Notes: generated by a model from the letters alone, not told the origin. Positions 11,894-23,757 are shown, counted from the first letter of the stretch. The stretch: DNA of 64,000 bases from Poa pratensis (GCA_947311845.1 CAMZMU010000041.1:118444100-118508099); one strand, 5' to 3'. Numbers and translations are program-made.

Positions 11894-12043
11894 TCAAGTT
11901 ATTACAACAATGTTGGAGCAAATTACAACAATAATTGTTCGAACGAGGAGGCTCATCATCTCGACGTCGTCATCTTGCAACAACTCGTCAATGTCCGAAT
12001 CGTCGGATGATGACCAATCCGTCGAATCGGACAAGGAGTCCAT
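11894..12043 (-). pseudogene. Remnant of a Harbinger transposase N-terminus
   Basis: A 49-residue frame starts MDSLSDSTDWSSSDDSDIDE and continues LLQDDDVEMM before ending. This Ser/Asp-rich start followed by an ELL(D/Q)DD motif resembles the beginning of PIF/Harbinger nuclease proteins in grasses. The DDE catalytic core is absent. Identification rests on this short acidic start and on the Harbinger-type ends around it. Confidence 0.45.
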
Positions 12044-12119
12044 CTACACAATACAACAATAATTCATTGTGAGTGCCAACAATGAATAAAAAGGAAAGAA
12101 ATGAAAAAAAAATTTGGAG

Positions 12120-12570
12120 ACATACCTGCGAGGAGAAGCTCGGGGCGGCGCGGCTGCCTCTGGCCCGCCTGGTCCTGGGGTCCGGGTGGCCGGTCGGGGC
12201 CGGCGGCGGGAGGCCTGGGGTCGGGGTGGCCGGTCGGGTGCGGCGGCGGGCGGCGAGCGGCCGGGGGCGGGGTGTGGCGGGCGGCCGGGGGCGGGCTGTG
12301 GCGGGCGTCCGGGGGCGGGCAGCGGCGCCTGGGGGAGGTCGACGAGGGGGGCGGCCGGACGGCGAGGAGAAGGTCGGCGCGGCGGCAGCAGTCGCGCCCC
12401 TCGGGCGGCGGCTGCGTGGGGCGGGAGGCGGCGGGGACCGGCGGATCCGGCGGCGCTACGGGCGGGCGCGCGTCGAGGGGAGGCAGGGGGCGGCCGGAAT
12501 GGCGGCCGGCGGCGGGCTGTGGCGGGCGGCGAGCGTGGGCAGGAGGTTGGGGAGAGGAAAAATCCCTCCC
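12120..12570. repeat. GC-rich low-complexity block inside the Harbinger-like element
   Basis: About 450 bp of very G-rich sequence on the plus strand, with imperfect tandem units such as GGCGGGCGGCCGGGGGCGGG. Open frames of 160-190 residues exist in several registers on both strands because stop codons are rare here. They consist of Gly/Arg/Ala or Pro/Arg runs and none looks like a protein. Confidence 0.6.
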
Positions 12571-12788
12571 ACGCGACGGTGAACCACGAGTGCGGGTTGG
12601 GGTAGTTTTTGCTCCCCAACCCTCACTTCTACAGGCTGGGATGGGGTTTGAGGGTTGGACCCCTAATTTTTTTTGAGGGTTTGAGGGTTAAGGAGTTCTA
12701 ATCTACGCGTTTTTCCGCTCGCAAACTGTAAAAAAGCGGTTATTTATAAGGTTTTGAGGATTTGAGGGTACCACTAGTAATGCTCTAA

Positions 12789-14035
12789 GAACAAGTCCAG
12801 TTCATGACCCCTAGTTCAAGTTAGTGGTAGTACCGGTTTAATACCATGGTCCATGGCAACCATGAAAGATAAAGCATGTTTCCGTTGTAATAAGTGTGAC
12901 GAGCCTTGTGAAATGGCTTCATTAATCATACTTCACTAATCCATCCGTTGCAAAAAATTGCTAATTTCGCCATGATTACTTGCAGAATGTAAAATTAATT
13001 AGCATTTGAATTGTGCCATAATTATTATCTGTTTTTTGTCCAACAGTTGTAGCAGAGAACATGGACATCGACTTTCTATATAAAATCTCACCAACTTGGG
13101 AACTAATCAACTAAAGCCTTTCACTTTCAAGGACCAGTGGACCACTGAAAGCAAAAGAAACGATCTGGCCATTTTAGAATGGCATGAGTAATATTGTAGG
13201 CATTTGAGATTGTGGCTCTAGTTGTAGCCGCATCACCCCCCAATGCATTTTTATTCTTTTATTGCAGCCAGTAGAGTAGTCATCAAGAACTTCTGGTGAT
13301 ACATTCAAACAGTGCCAGCCTTAGTTTATTTGGATTGTTGGGACCAGAACTAATACTTCTTGCATTTTTCTTCTTCCAAATCTGGTCAGTTTTATGAGAA
13401 ACTTAGCGCAGTAGCAAGCTAACAATAATTGAAATGTAGAAAGTTCTTCGCAAGTAGTTGGTTCTGGCAAACAATTTGCAAACAATTCTTGTCCCAAAGA
13501 GTTTTGAGGTTTTTTTTTCGGATAACATGATTTTTGTTGTTTTGTTTGTCTCTGGATAAAAAAAATTCACACAACCAAAAGGAAGACCGCCTTGTGTGAG
13601 AATACAAGGAGTATAATGGACTCTTTAAACACAATTATACTACTAGCCCAGACGCTCTGCAACTAGTGTGGCGCCAATAGAATCTAGTAATCAGCGGCTA
13701 ATAATTGGAGAAAACAAAGACGAAAGCTGGTGGATTCGGTATCTGCTTGCATGTGTTGATGCGTTGTTCCAAGTATGGAAATTGATTCCTCTGAAGCGAT
13801 CCAGGAGAACGAACGATCTGTCCGTCAATATAACTTGATTATCCTCTGTGTGGCTGTGCCGGTGGGATGGTTCCTGGAAGATCACTTTAGAGTCTCCAGT
13901 TTGATCTTCACTTATGTACCACTTAGCTTTGTTAATACGATGGATGGAGGACTCGATAGAACATATAAAAATGAATATACAAACATGGGACTCCATTTCG
14001 GGAAAAAAAAATGGGACTCCAGTTCATATCGGAAG
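12789..14035. other. Intergenic stretch without recognised features
   Basis: A/T-rich sequence after the Harbinger-like element. Short frames at 13419-13634 and 13691-14077 overlap on opposite strands and show no domain. The end of the stretch may be the diverged upstream part of the LINE that follows. Confidence 0.4.
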
Positions 14036-14718
14036 CAACATGGTAGACAGCTTGGTTACAATTCGTACAAAAGCTAATGACGGTTTTTTGACATTAAACG
14101 ATGATACCTTTGGATGGAGGTTGACCACATCTGGGGTTTTTACGGTTAAGTCTATGTATGCGCATTATATGAATAGACATACCCCATTTCTCTGTAAATA
14201 TCTATGAAAACTGAAAGTTCCACTCAAGATAAGAATTTTTATGTGGTTGTGATTCTCACTAAGGACAATTTACTCAGGAGAAACTGTAACGGTTGCACGA
14301 AATGTGTTTTCTGTCAGGCTGATGAAATTGTCGAACACTTATTTATACCTTGCTCCTTTGTTCGCAAAATTTGGAGACTGCTTCATTTCACATATAATAT
14401 CTCACCTCCTACAAGCATAGCTAATATGTATGGTTCATGGCTTGCGAAAGTAGATAAGAAGACTAAAGGCCGTATACGCATTGGTGTTTGTGCTTTTATT
14501 TGGATTGTTTGGAATTGTCGTAACGATTTGGTTTTTAATAAGATTGAAAATGCACATTTTCTACATTGTTCACTGAGCTACATATTAGATCCATATGTGG
14601 TCCTACCTCTTGTCACAAGATCAGCGGCCTTTGATGGAGTCTGGCTGTACCCGGTTGATGGCGGTCGTCCGTGCTATTCTCAACCGAGATGGGTGGAGTC
14701 TGGCTGTACACTAGACTA
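14036..14718 (+). pseudogene. LINE reverse-transcriptase tail (zf-RVT), frameshifted
   Basis: Pieces in three frames match the end of plant L1-type LINE proteins. FGWRLTTSGVFTVKSMY is at about 14110-14160, a KLKVPLKIRIFMW stretch at about 14208-14246, and CVFCQADEIVEHLFIPCSF followed by IWRLLHFTYNISPPTSIANM from about 14300. The C..C...H....C pattern is the zf-RVT domain. At least two frameshifts separate the pieces, so it is dead. A Copia-type element has inserted at its 3' end. Confidence 0.75.
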
Positions 14719-14723
14719 ACAAC

Positions 14724-15190
14724 AGTTGGATAATTTGTGATCTCAGGCTAAAGTCAAACATGGGGTCAACAATTACGGCTCCTACTGTACCGCTTCAGTA
14801 AGGCGGTGCTACAGTAGCAGAAGATAAACATGCCCTGATCGGGGGCAATTTTCATCCACACATGTGTCGGCCCCCCTGTATGCAACACATACATAAATAT
14901 GGAGAAACTTATGGAGAAAGTAGAGACTACTCTAGACTTTTTACTCTCTCACTTATACACACTTATCTCTCCCTATGGCTTCCCGATCAAGCCTATTGCT
15001 GAAACACCAGGAAGGACCATGACATGCTCTACACAAGCTCCAGGAGCAGAGCTACGCATGGAGGACATCAAGATGAAGTGTAAAAGAAGAATGATAGATC
15101 AAGTTCAAGGCCAACATATAAAGGTATGTTCATCTTATTGTTTAATCGAGTGGCTTAAGCTTAAGCTAACGATCCTGTAAGTTGTCAACA
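14724..15190 (+). repeat. 5' LTR of the Copia-type element
   Basis: It starts AGTTGGATAATTTG, where the first base is changed from the TG of the 3' LTR, and ends GTTGTCAACA. It contains a TATA-like CATACATAAATA near 14890. The 93-residue frame at 14899-15180 lies wholly within the LTR. Confidence 0.9.
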
Positions 15191-15191
15191 T

Positions 15192-15203
15192 TGGTATCAG
15201 AGC
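15192..15203 (+). other. Primer binding site (initiator Met-tRNA)
   Basis: TGGTATCAGAGC follows the 5' LTR after one base, the standard arrangement for Copia elements. Confidence 0.9.
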
Positions 15204-16734
15204 TCCTAGCTTAAAGTTTGAGCCCTCTTATGCTCAAGTTCATGCTTGATCTATCAAGTTTATGTTAAGTATCAAGTTTTTCTTCCTGTCTTAGCTTGAT
15301 CTAATGTTTTTTTAGCCCTTAATACTAAAGATTCTAGCCCTAAATCTGTAAGGAACAAGTCCTGACAGATTAATTTAAGGTTCTGGGGTTTTCAATTGAT
15401 GAAGTTAAAAAGGGGATTGATGTATTTCAGCAAGCTTTTAAGCAAAATCCCCAAATTTTGAAACCCTAGAACTGAAATTTCATGTTTTCCCTGTAATTAA
15501 GCTTGTGGTTTCGGTTTATGTAATGAATTGATGGGGAAAGAAGCAAATTATGCATGAATCTTAATGCTTTCCCCAAATCCGAGACCCCAGCTAAAGCAAT
15601 TGCTTGATTACCTTCTGTTTTAACTCTGAGGTTTCGGTAAAGTACAATTAAAGTGGGGATTGAATGTTTTGAAGAAAAAATTCCCAAATTACCGAAACCC
15701 TAGTTATGAAGAAATCCCCAAATCGGAGGAACCCTAACCCTAATGCTAATGAAATTAAGGGAAGCAGATGATCACCTAAAGGGCTTCATTGTCGTCGTTG
15801 GCCGTGGCGACATCGAGCCACCTCCTAAGCATGGCAGGTGTGCTCGGGCTCGCACTCGAGCAACCTCGCCGTCCACCGCACCGGATCGTGGCGATGCTTC
15901 CTCGCGCGTTCGTCGTCGTTGGAGCCCGCTATGATGCCGGATTTGGTGCCTGTCGTCGATGCCGACGCGGGGATGCCCGCTCGTGCGTCGTCGCCACGCC
16001 AAGGGCGCCGTCCAGAGCCGCTCGACGGAGGTGCGTGCAAGCCAAAGCCGCGCGCAGCTCCGACGAGGGGGCCTAGACGCCGCCGCTGTAACCTTCCTTC
16101 ATAGCGTGATGCGTCACCGCCGTTGTCTCCGTTTTGCTCGCCGCCATCGCGGGAGCGCAGGAAGAGGAGAAAGAAGAGGGGAAATGAAGCTAGGGTTCGC
16201 GGGGCAGCGCCGCTGCGCCACTTTGCTCCTCACACGAGTGCTCCCGACATCCGACGGTTCGCGGTGGCCATCGGCGTAACTAGGTCTTGAGCCCAGTACG
16301 AACAGGGGAAGTACGTCGGCTGGGCCATTTTCGCCCCAGATTAAAGGATTATGGCTTGTAGCTTTTGGGCTGCACTGATTTGGGCCAAAATAAATCCAAG
16401 GGAATTACAAATTGATTTTCTTTGAATATATTAAGCTTTTGGGGCTAGAATAAATAAAATTTAGGGCTAATTTTTTTTGACATAAACTATTATGTTTATA
16501 TTGCTTTTAGTTATGTCACAATTATGCTTTTTAGTGCCATGTTATTCTTTGGTGTTTTATTATATCATCATACAATTATGTGCTATATTAAGTTACTTTT
16601 AATGATTTTATTATGCTTGGTAAATTACTTTATGGCATTAGAGTTATCATGATGATTAATGCTATCATGATGTCATAATGTTTCTGCTACAAAATTAATT
16701 TTATAAACCTCTAATTAAGTATGGCTTATGTCCT
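15204..16734 (+). mobile_element. 5' leader of the Copia-type element, with a GC-rich insert
   Basis: 15204-15740 is leader sequence with repeated words around GAAACCCTAG and CCCCAAAT. 15740-16280 is a GC-rich block with overlapping frames on both strands (15743-16279); none shows a domain and it could be captured DNA. 16280-16734 is A/T rich and noncoding. Confidence 0.45.
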
Positions 16735-18100
16735 TCATTCTGGCCAAAGCTGATTGGCGGGCATTTTGACCATGACATATTTGGTTGGTCTGGTTCACTT
16801 CTGGCCAAAGCTGATGCGAATCAGATTAATGAAAGAAGTATATTATGTGAGGATTTAATTAAGTGTGATTATTATGACCACAAAATATTATTGATTCTTA
16901 CCCATCTCAGGCTAAAGCTGTTTTGGGTTCGATCAGTAAATAAAGTTCATAATGTTGATGCTTATTAAAGCATCTGATTCATTTTGCAGCACTTGATGTC
17001 TCTTATTGCCGGAATAATCAATGGCATAAGGCAATTAAATGATAGCAATTATGTTTCATGGAAGGAGAAACTTTATGATCACTCAAAGTTTCCTCAAATA
17101 TTGATTATGTTCTGCTTCATGATCCTCCTAATAGTACCAACATAAGGTACTGAAAAAATATGATGCCCTGAAAAGGGATTATGATGTTGTGAGAAAATTG
17201 AGTGGCGGATTTAAGTTAAGTCTTTTGATCTCACATATACTTAAGTTTTGGGCATAAATATACCTAAGGTTGACTCTTCATGGCTATATTTAATTAAACC
17301 ATGGATTGCCATGTTTAAGTGCCCATCATTAAGGTATTTGTCCTTAAGCTATGCATGTTCAATAAAGTTGTTTCGATGATGTGTCTCTAATTTAAATAAA
17401 GTGTGGTTTGTGTTTGTCATTCTGGGCAAAGCTGATTTATGAACACATGACTACATAATTTTATTGTTCTGGTCCACAGACTAGTTCAATAAAGGAAGTG
17501 TATAGAGACATGATTTTAGTCAACTGTGGCTGATACTTGTCATTCTGGCCAAAGCTGATTGATAAGTATCTAATCACAATATTTTGCTGGTCTTGTCCAT
17601 TTCTGGCCAAAGCTGATATGGGCTAGATTAGTAAAAGAAGTTTAAGAGGCTATAAGCTATAAATTGTGACATGTATTTGTTATTCTGGCCAAAGCTGATT
17701 AACGAATACTTGCTCACAAAATTTTGTTGTTCTGGTATATTTCTGGCCAAATCTGATGTGGACCAGATCAACAAAAGAAGTTTATGATCTGGGAAAATTG
17801 CATGCATAAGGCTTACAGACATAATGAAATCGGCCACAAATATTTAAGTACCTTCGGGGAATTAAGCTAAAAGACATAAATTGTCTTAGATACGCTTTTG
17901 CTATTAAGTGCCTCTGATTTATTCCCAGATCAATCAACTGATGAAGTTTACAACATTTATGATCATTAAGTTATCCCTAACTAAGTAATCTCCAATTATG
18001 ATGGAACCAAAGGGAATTTTGGTTGGAGATTTAATGATTATTTTGGGATAGGTTGTGGCACGTGAATTCATTCTGACCAAAGTTGATTGGATACATGTGT
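16735..18100 (+). repeat. Diverged tandem repeats with TTCTGGCCAAAGCTGAT
   Basis: The core TTCTGGCCAAAGCTGAT or a close variant occurs at about 16740, 16800, 17420, 17540, 17600, 17680, 17740 and 18075. Cores alternate between two contexts (CATTCTGGCC...GATTG and CATTTCTGGCC...GAT, the latter followed by an AGATTAGTAAAAGAAGT-like stretch). This suggests a unit of roughly 130-145 bp. The gag remnant lies between early and late units. Confidence 0.65.
16996..17215 (+). pseudogene. Copia gag remnant
   Basis: From an ATG at 16996 the frame reads MSLIAGIINGIRQLNDSNY followed by VSWKEKLYDH. This matches the LN-(G/D)-SNY-x-xW-K motif at the start of Copia gag proteins. Other frames follow, with Asp/Tyr-rich text near 17160-17200. 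The coding frame is lost within about 100 bp. It is too decayed to function. Confidence 0.55.
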
Positions 18101-19562
18101 TATTCCCTAAAGATTAATGTTTACATGAGGAATTATGTTCTACATGATCACTATAAAATATTTGTGATCATGAATTTTATCCCTATTGCTAATTTTTTAA
18201 TTCAGCCATAATGTTTTTGGCTGATTTAATGCTTCTTATGAGAAATGAGTTAAGCTTATATACATATTATTGTTTCATGAGGTCATAAGTAATGAAGTAT
18301 ATACAAAAATAATGAGCTCTCATTAAAGAAATTTTTATTATTAGAGTATTGATGAGAATCCAATGGATTTCTTGTCTATTAATGTTTAATGGGAGCAAAA
18401 CCCAGTAAGAATCTGGGGAGTGTGCCAGTAAGGATCTAGGAAAATAATTCCTAGTTCATTCATAATAAAGTTTTTCTGGCATTAATGGAGAAGTAATTTG
18501 AAGAAGTTTCTCAAAATTCTACAAGACTATGTTAATCATGAAAACTCTTATGATTTAAATATGGAGTTTTTTAGTCCATTTTATTATGTCATCTACAATA
18601 AAGCACAAAAGTGGACTATTATTAAGCTCAAAGGATTTTATATCCATAAGAAAGTGTGTAAACATTTTGAATAAAGATGCTATATGCATAATATTATTAT
18701 GGCCTCATATATAAGAAAGTTTTAAAGAGAAGTTTTAAGGATGGACTGGAGGCTAATGTTTAAAGCTACTGGAAGATTTCCATTAGCCTAAATTAAGTTC
18801 TTCATCCTCCATTCCAATAATGTGATTTGTGCTACAAGTTTTATTGACTTCTCTACTAAAGGTGGAATATTTATTATGGAAGTTCGTCGAAATGTTGAGC
18901 TATGGCTCAGTCCACATTTCGAGGGGGAGAATTACAACTTCCCATGAACTACAAATTAAGTAAGAAACTCTTCTTTGAATATGTTTTATATTCCATCACT
19001 AAGGCATTTTAAGTTTAAGGTTAAGTTGAGTACCATTTTTAGTTAGATTTCTTAAGATTCCATCTCCTAAGGGTATCATTATTACTAAGAATTTTTGTGC
19101 CATGTTTCCTTAAGTAAGATACAAGTTTTTTTGTTCTGCTCTCTACAATAGTTCTCCTAAATCACTTAAGGAGGATAATAAAATTATGAAATTTAAGAGA
19201 GAGTTGTCAAATATTGCATGGCAATTAAGAACTCCATCATGGATACCATGAGTAGAGCCATCTACTAACTCCCACATTGTCACATTGACAAAATTATGGA
19301 CCATTTTTCCCCAATTGGTCTCTCTAAATTTTAAGCAACGGGTCTTGACGAAAGACTTGGTGATATAATGATATGACTGGGAGTTTGTGAGAAAAGTGGC
19401 ACATGATAAATTTGGAGATGAAAACCATCCTTTATGAAATAAAGAATTAATGATGATGATCAATTATCCTTGAGACAATAAGCATCTTATAATGGTACAA
19501 AGTTTAATAATAATTTTTTGATGAATCAGTCTTATGTTAATTATGAGCAATAGGGATATTGC
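18101..19562 (+). mobile_element. Decayed Copia interior without recognisable domains
   Basis: A/T-rich sequence rich in AAGTT and TTAAG words. A purine-rich stretch GAGGGGGAGAATTACAACTT near 18922 resembles a polypurine tract and may mark an internal rearrangement. The 106-residue minus-strand frame at 19143-19463 has no recognisable motif. Confidence 0.4.
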
Positions 19563-19567
19563 ATAAG

Positions 19568-20987
19568 TGATAATCCCCAAGAGCAAGGAATCACTGTAGC
19601 ACAATTCGATAAGTATTTGAGTGTCGAACCCACGAGGAGCTGAAGGTAAACTTTCTATTCTCTAAAGCCCTATAACCCTCTTATATGGCCTTTTATGCAA
19701 AGCAATAAATATGAAAGGATCTAACTAATGGAAGCAAGTGACGTGGAATGGGTTTATCTAGTAGCAAGTTTCTTAGAGCAAGTTTCTCTCAGCAGTTTTC
19801 TCAAGCAAGTTTCTCAAGCAGCAAGTAGCAAAGATCTCAAGTAGCAAATATCTCAAGGGAGCAAGTGTTCTAGCAATTGTTATTTCATTCGTGTGGTTGT
19901 CACAATTAGTGAAGCACATGTTTCAGTCTTAGTTGTTTCTTTTAGGTGGGAGCCATAAATAGGTGTAGCCAGGTAAATGAGCAAAATACACAACTCTTAT
20001 GATGGATCTCATGGCCAAATAAATGTGCAGCACAAGAATTATTAAGACATAATTGTCCCACCATAGCCTTAAGTTCTAGAGTCCCCCAAATATCTCCCCA
20101 TAAAGTAACTTCAAGTCTCAGACACCCGGTTTCTCTCTACTCCGACATGTCCTACTCAATCCATTACACTACGGTGATCACCTTACATGCATTCCCCAAC
20201 ATATGCGTGCACTCATACATTGTACATCAAGACAATCATAAAAGATAACAACACTTGTATGCAACCAATCAACGAACTATTTCACAATTGTCATGAACAA
20301 ATCACTTCTCAAACACAGAGGGGGAGACACAATAGATCAAGGGAATAGTATATTGCATCACACATCATGTTTGCCAAGAGTTTACAGTGGGGAGATGGAG
20401 ATGATCTTGCTATAGATGTTGATGATGAACACGCCGGAGGGGGTGGAGCACTCCGGAGGTGATTCCGGCGGCGTTTCCCCCCTCCGATCTTCTCCGACGG
20501 CAGCCTTCTGACTCTTTGTTTCATGGTTTTCTGTTTCCCGCCGCCTCTTTCCGAAACTCCTCGGGGGGCTATTTTTATAGTCGGTTTTAGGTCAAGACGA
20601 AGCCACGGAGACGAAAACGGACGGCATCGGAGCCACGAGGGGGAAACGAGATAGGCCCACGCGGCCAGGTACAAAGGCCGCGTGGGACCCTCTAATTCCC
20701 AGCCTGTTGGGCTTCTGGTCTTCAGTTTAAGCCCATCGCGTTCGTCTCGAAAATTCTGAACCGTGCTCTCTGACCTTGCCCTTTTTGGAGTCCCGAAGCT
20801 CCCGGAAAGTCTGAAACACTAAAAAAGACGTTTTCTAAAAAACAGAGTTAATTCCAAATAAATGGGAAAACTGTGAATTATCCCCAAAATCATTATAAAA
20901 CATGAATATAACCCACATATGATGCAAATATGATTGGAATATAAGCAATTAAAGTGCAAAGTTCATGTATGCATTTTACATGCATCA
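19568..20987 (-). mobile_element. Solo LTR nested in the Copia-type element
   Basis: A 1420-bp segment starts TGATAATCCCCAAG and ends TTACATGCATCA, with perfect ATAAG duplications (19563-19567 and 20988-20992). No primer site or polypurine tract is attached, so an unequal recombination product is likely. A minus-strand TATA-like CTATAAAAATAG near 20570 suggests minus orientation. The 121-residue frame at 20309-20674 lies downstream of it and has no known domain. Confidence 0.85.
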
Positions 20988-20992
20988 ATAAG

Positions 20993-22075
20993 ACCCAAGG
21001 TTTTCTCTCGGAACTGATAAGTTCATCTTAGTGATGTACTTATGTTGTTAAAACTCACGGAGATGGGTCCATTAAAGGGAGTATTAAGTTCACCCTAAAG
21101 TTTATGTTTACTCCCTCGAGGGCAATAAGTTTTTTCTTATGTTGTCACTAATGCTTAAGTTATTATGTGCCATAAACATCTTGTGTCCGGGATATCTTGG
21201 CAGACATAAGTCCGGGTTTGGACCTCCCGGAAAATACTTAAGAAAAGCTTTGCCTAGTTGGCACAAGCACTAAAGTAATTGTGTGATAATATATCACATT
21301 AAGGGATTACATGCTCACATTCAAGAAACAATAATGACCACCAAGTTGTGGATCTTTAAGGTATTCTGCAAGGAGTGAAAATCCTTTTCAGTTCTATCCA
21401 CAAAAGTTTCACTCTTGCAGGGGGAGCCATATTGTGGAATGGCTTCACCCACATTCTTAAAGGCATCGTTAAGATGCAAATTAAATTGTTGCATGTTTCG
21501 ATCCCTATGTTTTAAGATATGGATTTGTGTCCCTGATCCATATAAATTCAAGAATAAGGAATTTTATAAAGAAATTTATCCCGGGACATATTATAAGAGT
21601 GCAGTCTACTCGAGTAACATGTCAAAAGGTTCCTGATAGACCTAAGACATTGTGAAAGATTGAATACATAGTCAATTATGTTCAAGGCCTAGATGAATTA
21701 AGTTTTGGTGTTCAACAAATAAGTATTAGATTTACGACATAAGGGTTGAACACATATAAAGTAAATTTTGGGTGCTTGTATGTAAGCATTACATAAGATA
21801 TTAAGTTCTAAGCACCATATTTAAGAGGCTTGCCTTCTAATGTTGTCGGCATTAAGTTTATGTGGCAGCCTATTATTAAGGGGCTAATTATGACTCGGAA
21901 AACATATTTGTATTCTCTCATTAAGCGCGCACATAAGGTGAAGTACATTTGTATATAAGAGAACCAACTGCACTTTTGGGACCATTATGACACATCTCCC
22001 CAAATACTAAGAAGGGTTTGTCTCTTCGCTGGAATGATGTACTGTAGTCAATTAGTTGAGCGGTACTTAATCTGA
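20993..22075 (+). mobile_element. Decayed Copia interior, continued
   Basis: A/T-rich sequence like 18.1-19.5 kb, with repeated TTAAGTT words. The short frames at 21321-21636 overlap on opposite strands and have no support. Confidence 0.4.
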
Positions 22076-23515
22076 ATTACGGAGTACTAGAAAACACGCG
22101 CGCGTTCTGGACGCGCGGCTGACGTTTCGTCCCTAGGTAGCACGTGGCGCATCCCGAGCGTGCCCTTCCTCCTGCGCGTGAGTTCTCTGCTCTCCCCGTG
22201 TAGGTCAGAGGCGCGTCGCTCGTTCCGCTCGTTCCGCTAGGTGTGTATAGCGCGGCTGGATGTGTCCTTTTTCCTTTTTTCTCTTTTGGTTTGATCCGAA
22301 AAAATAATATATCTTGCGAACCGAGTTTCCAAATCACGATCAGTTTTCGGGGATGGGTTAGTCGCGTCGAGATCTTCAAAACTAAATCCCATGTTGATAT
22401 GTTTAGACAAACTTTTTTGTGCACTGCCCGGAGTGTGGAGATTGCACAACATTCTTTTTCTTGCAGTGCAATGTCTCTCTTCGCGGTGCACTGCCTCGGC
22501 TGGTAGTGCACTGTCTTCTCTTCTGCAGTGCACTGCCTCGGATGGGCAGCGCACTGCCTCGGATCGGCAGTGCATTCTCTTCTGCAGTGCACTGCCTCGG
22601 ATCGGCAGTGCACTGTCTTCTCTTTTTGCGGTGCACTGCCTCGAACCGGTAGTGCACTGCCTTCTCTTTTTCGATGCACTGCCTTCTTTATTATGGTGCA
22701 CTGCCTCGGATGAGCAGTGCACTGCCTTCTTTTTGCGATGCACTGCTTCGGATGGGGTAGTGTACTGCCTTCTCTTTTTACGGTGCACTGCCTTGGCTGA
22801 GCAATGCACTGCCTTCTCTTCTGCGGTGCACTGCCTCGGATGGGCAGCGCACTGCCTTCTCTTTTGTGGTGCACTGCCTCGGATCGGCAGTGTACTGCCT
22901 TCTCTTTTTACGGTGCACTGCCTCGAATCGGTAGTGCAATGCCTTCTCTTTTTACGGTGCACTGTCTTCTTTATTGTGGTGCACTGCCTCGGATGAGCAG
23001 TGCACTGCCTTCTTTTTGCGATACTGCTTCAGATGGGGTAGTGTACTGCCTTCTCTTTTTACGGTGCACTGCCTTGGCTGGGCAATGCAATGTCTTCTCT
23101 TTTTGCGATGCACTGCCTCGGATCGACAGTGTACAGTCTTTCCCTTTTTCCCTTTTTTAGGTGCACTGCCGGATGGCCAATATACTGCCTTCTCATTTTT
23201 TGGTGCACTGCTTCGGCTGAGCAGTACACTGCTTTTTTACGGTGCACACTAATTTTTTTCTGCGTACGTAGATGCAGCTACGCAGCTAAGCAGCAAACGG
23301 ATCAGTCGATCAATCGTACCGAGCTAGCTAGCTCGTTTCGCTCGGCCATGTGCGGCCACGGGCCCGCGGCCGCAAACCTGTGCGTGCTAGGCTAGCAAAT
23401 CGTGCGCTCTCTCCGACGCCACCACGTGGCGGGCCCTCGCTGCTCTGCGCGTGATGTCCGCGCGCTCGCCCGAGTCCTGACGCGCGCGCACCGTTGACGC
23501 TCCCGTACTTCATTG
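22076..23515. mobile_element. Possible nested GC-rich element carrying a tandem array
   Basis: The base composition changes sharply at both edges. CG-rich arms (22090-22260 and 23330-23505) share words such as GCGCGCG and CACGTGG in inverted arrangement. GTACTTAAT (22063-22071) and GTACTTCAT (23505-23513) could be a 9-bp duplication with one mismatch, which would suit a Mutator-like element. The terminal bases themselves do not match, so this is tentative. Confidence 0.3.
22410..23250. repeat. Tandem array of about 44-bp GCAGTGCACTGC units
   Basis: About 19 imperfect units of the type GGTGCACTGCCTCGGATCGG followed by CAGTGCACTGCCTTCTCTTT. The centre GCAGTGCACTGC is a palindrome. A longer period of about 280 bp is visible: the block near 22735-22810 returns near 23017-23090. 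Because the unit is close to 45 bp, several frames on both strands stay open (up to 265 residues). Their products are monotonous Cys/Thr/Arg or Cys/Leu repeats, so they are not credible genes. Confidence 0.85.
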
Positions 23516-23744
23516 ACCGTTGTAATTTATTGTCTCTATATAAGTTCCGACAAAGGGACGAACTCATAAGCTTTCCACTAAAGTTTATATTCATGGAGCT
23601 CCTAAGTTAAATAAGTTCCATTTTGATATGAGGTGGTATATTGTAGTAACTGGGTTCTGCGGTACTAAACAACTGACCGCAGTAATCTTTTTATCTCGTA
23701 TGTCATTTCATTGATAAGTGGGCTTGTAAGTTTAGCCTTACGAT

Positions 23745-23757
23745 CAAAGGGGGAGAA
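23745..23757 (+). other. Polypurine tract of the Copia-type element
   Basis: AAAGGGGGAGAA lies directly before the 3' LTR start at 23758, the usual position and form in Copia elements. Confidence 0.85.

Larger units (their letters stand above)
11642..12785 (-). mobile_element. PIF/Harbinger-like non-autonomous element
   Basis: The ends are inverted repeats: the left begins GAGCATGTCTAGTAGTACCC and the complement of the right end begins GAGCATTACTAGTGGTACCC, both continuing as CCTCAAA-rich sequence. A TAA duplication flanks it (11639-11641 and 12786-12788), as expected for Harbinger. The interior holds a fragment resembling a transposase N-terminus and a GC-rich block, but no complete transposase. 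Confidence 0.8.

Noticed and set aside
12044..12676. Overlapping frames of 160-190 residues on both strands
   Set aside because: The DNA is extremely GC rich, stop codons are rare in every frame, and the products are Gly/Arg/Ala or Pro/Arg runs without domain structure.
15192..15203. tRNA-related sequence as a tRNA gene
   Set aside because: Only 12 bases match the tRNA 3' end and they lie directly after an LTR, so this is a primer binding site.
22077..23160. Repetitive Cys-rich proteins of 201-265 residues
   Set aside because: They are translations of a 44-45 bp tandem repeat, open in several frames on both strands.
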